Part shown: piece by piece, positions 32,462-32,500 of the stretch
Layout: the number at the start of each line of letters is the position of its first letter
How positions within the stretch are numbered: position 1 is the stretch's first letter
Made by a program: the position numbers and the translations under genes
Origin: an uncultured Opitutia bacterium
Lineage (GTDB): Bacteria; Verrucomicrobiota; Verrucomicrobiia; Opitutales; Opitutaceae
Direction of reading: 5' to 3'
Assembly (NCBI GenBank): GCA_903872505.1
Contig: CAIQKV010000040.1
Coordinates: 1-32,500 of the forward strand
Length of the DNA: 32,500 nucleotides
The notes under the pieces: generated by a model
The model's database searches: none
Seen by the model: only the letters and a program-made list of their open reading frames with translations
Told to the model about the DNA's origin: nothing

Positions 32462-32500
32462 GCATTCAGTAGTTCAAGAATCACTAGGTTCTTAACTCTT

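Larger units (their letters stand above)
31332..32500. other. 1.17 kb intergenic region with accB promoter, GC-rich island and possible rRNA leader
   Basis: 31332-31670 is AT-rich and lies upstream of accB. 31751-32000 is richer in GC and resembles coding DNA in composition. Both strands have open frames, but I recognise none and no start or ribosome site stands out. 32100-32340 is AT-rich again, with a weak promoter-like pair (TTCAAT 32118-32123, TATATA 32141-32146) and TTGACG at 32324 after an A/T-rich tract. From 32375 on there is a boxA-like motif and two perfect hairpins. I see no tRNA or 16S start inside the window. Confidence 0.5.

Noticed and set aside
1-32500. CRISPR arrays, insertion sequences, phage genes, tRNAs
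   Set aside because: I saw no regularly spaced direct repeats, transposase or integrase frames, or tRNA-like cloverleaf sequence.

Overview
The window is a GC-rich, densely coded bacterial chromosome segment with 36 supported protein genes. It lacks phage, transposon, plasmid or CRISPR signatures. It holds a FloA flotillin next to two NfeD proteins, an ECF sigma factor operon with a zinc-less anti-sigma candidate, a RodZ/FtsK pair, a standalone heptose-phosphate adenylyltransferase and XylFGH. Most starts also lack a clear Shine-Dalgarno sequence. Together these suggest a Gram-negative of the Verrucomicrobiota, most likely Opitutaceae. That placement is inferred from gene content and style, not from a marker search.

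Layout. 1-3156 (minus): an OxyR-type LysR regulator, an MFS transporter and a U32 peptidase-family protein cut by the left edge, in one direction. 3191-5635 (plus): a divergently placed 61-residue membrane protein with its own terminator, then an ECF sigma factor, a membrane protein likely to be its anti-sigma factor, and a secreted PDZ protein. A perfect two-way terminator (5662-5693) separates these from two minus-strand membrane proteins (5714-6583). 6703-9401 (minus): AraC regulator, TatA-like protein, Smr-domain protein and an ENPP-type phosphodiesterase lipoprotein, the last three with overlapping ends. 9481-11626: a phytanoyl-CoA dioxygenase-type enzyme, a GC-rich inverted repeat, a Rieske ferredoxin and an aldose-epimerase-like protein. 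11774-15225 (plus): NfeD, NfeD-like, FloA and an unrecognised one-pass membrane protein. 15247-18625 (minus): FtsK, then RodZ. 18730-22242 (plus): ManA, an AsmA-like protein, GrpE, DnaJ. 22254-26429 (minus): XylF-XylG-XylH and a GNAT acetyltransferase. 26510-29319 (plus): heptose-1-phosphate adenylyltransferase, PurN, AraC regulator, PrmA. 29389-31331 (minus): AccB, then AccC.

The last 1.17 kb (31332-32500) has no convincing gene. It is AT-rich with a GC-rich island that may be a relic or an RNA. It ends in a boxA-like sequence and two perfect hairpins, one with a UUCG loop, which looks like the leader of an rRNA operon starting beyond the right edge.

Most of the content is conventional. The points most worth a second look are: a shared promoter-like pattern in front of the ECF operon and in front of the neighbouring membrane-protein pair, a phosphodiesterase with a metal-ligand Asp replaced by Asn, an OxyR-type regulator lacking the peroxidatic Cys and sharing a palindromic box with a tiny membrane protein, a dispersed GC-rich repeat whose half-copy lies in frame inside the U32 gene, and the structured right-hand intergenic region. 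I found no strong case for a wholly new biological system.
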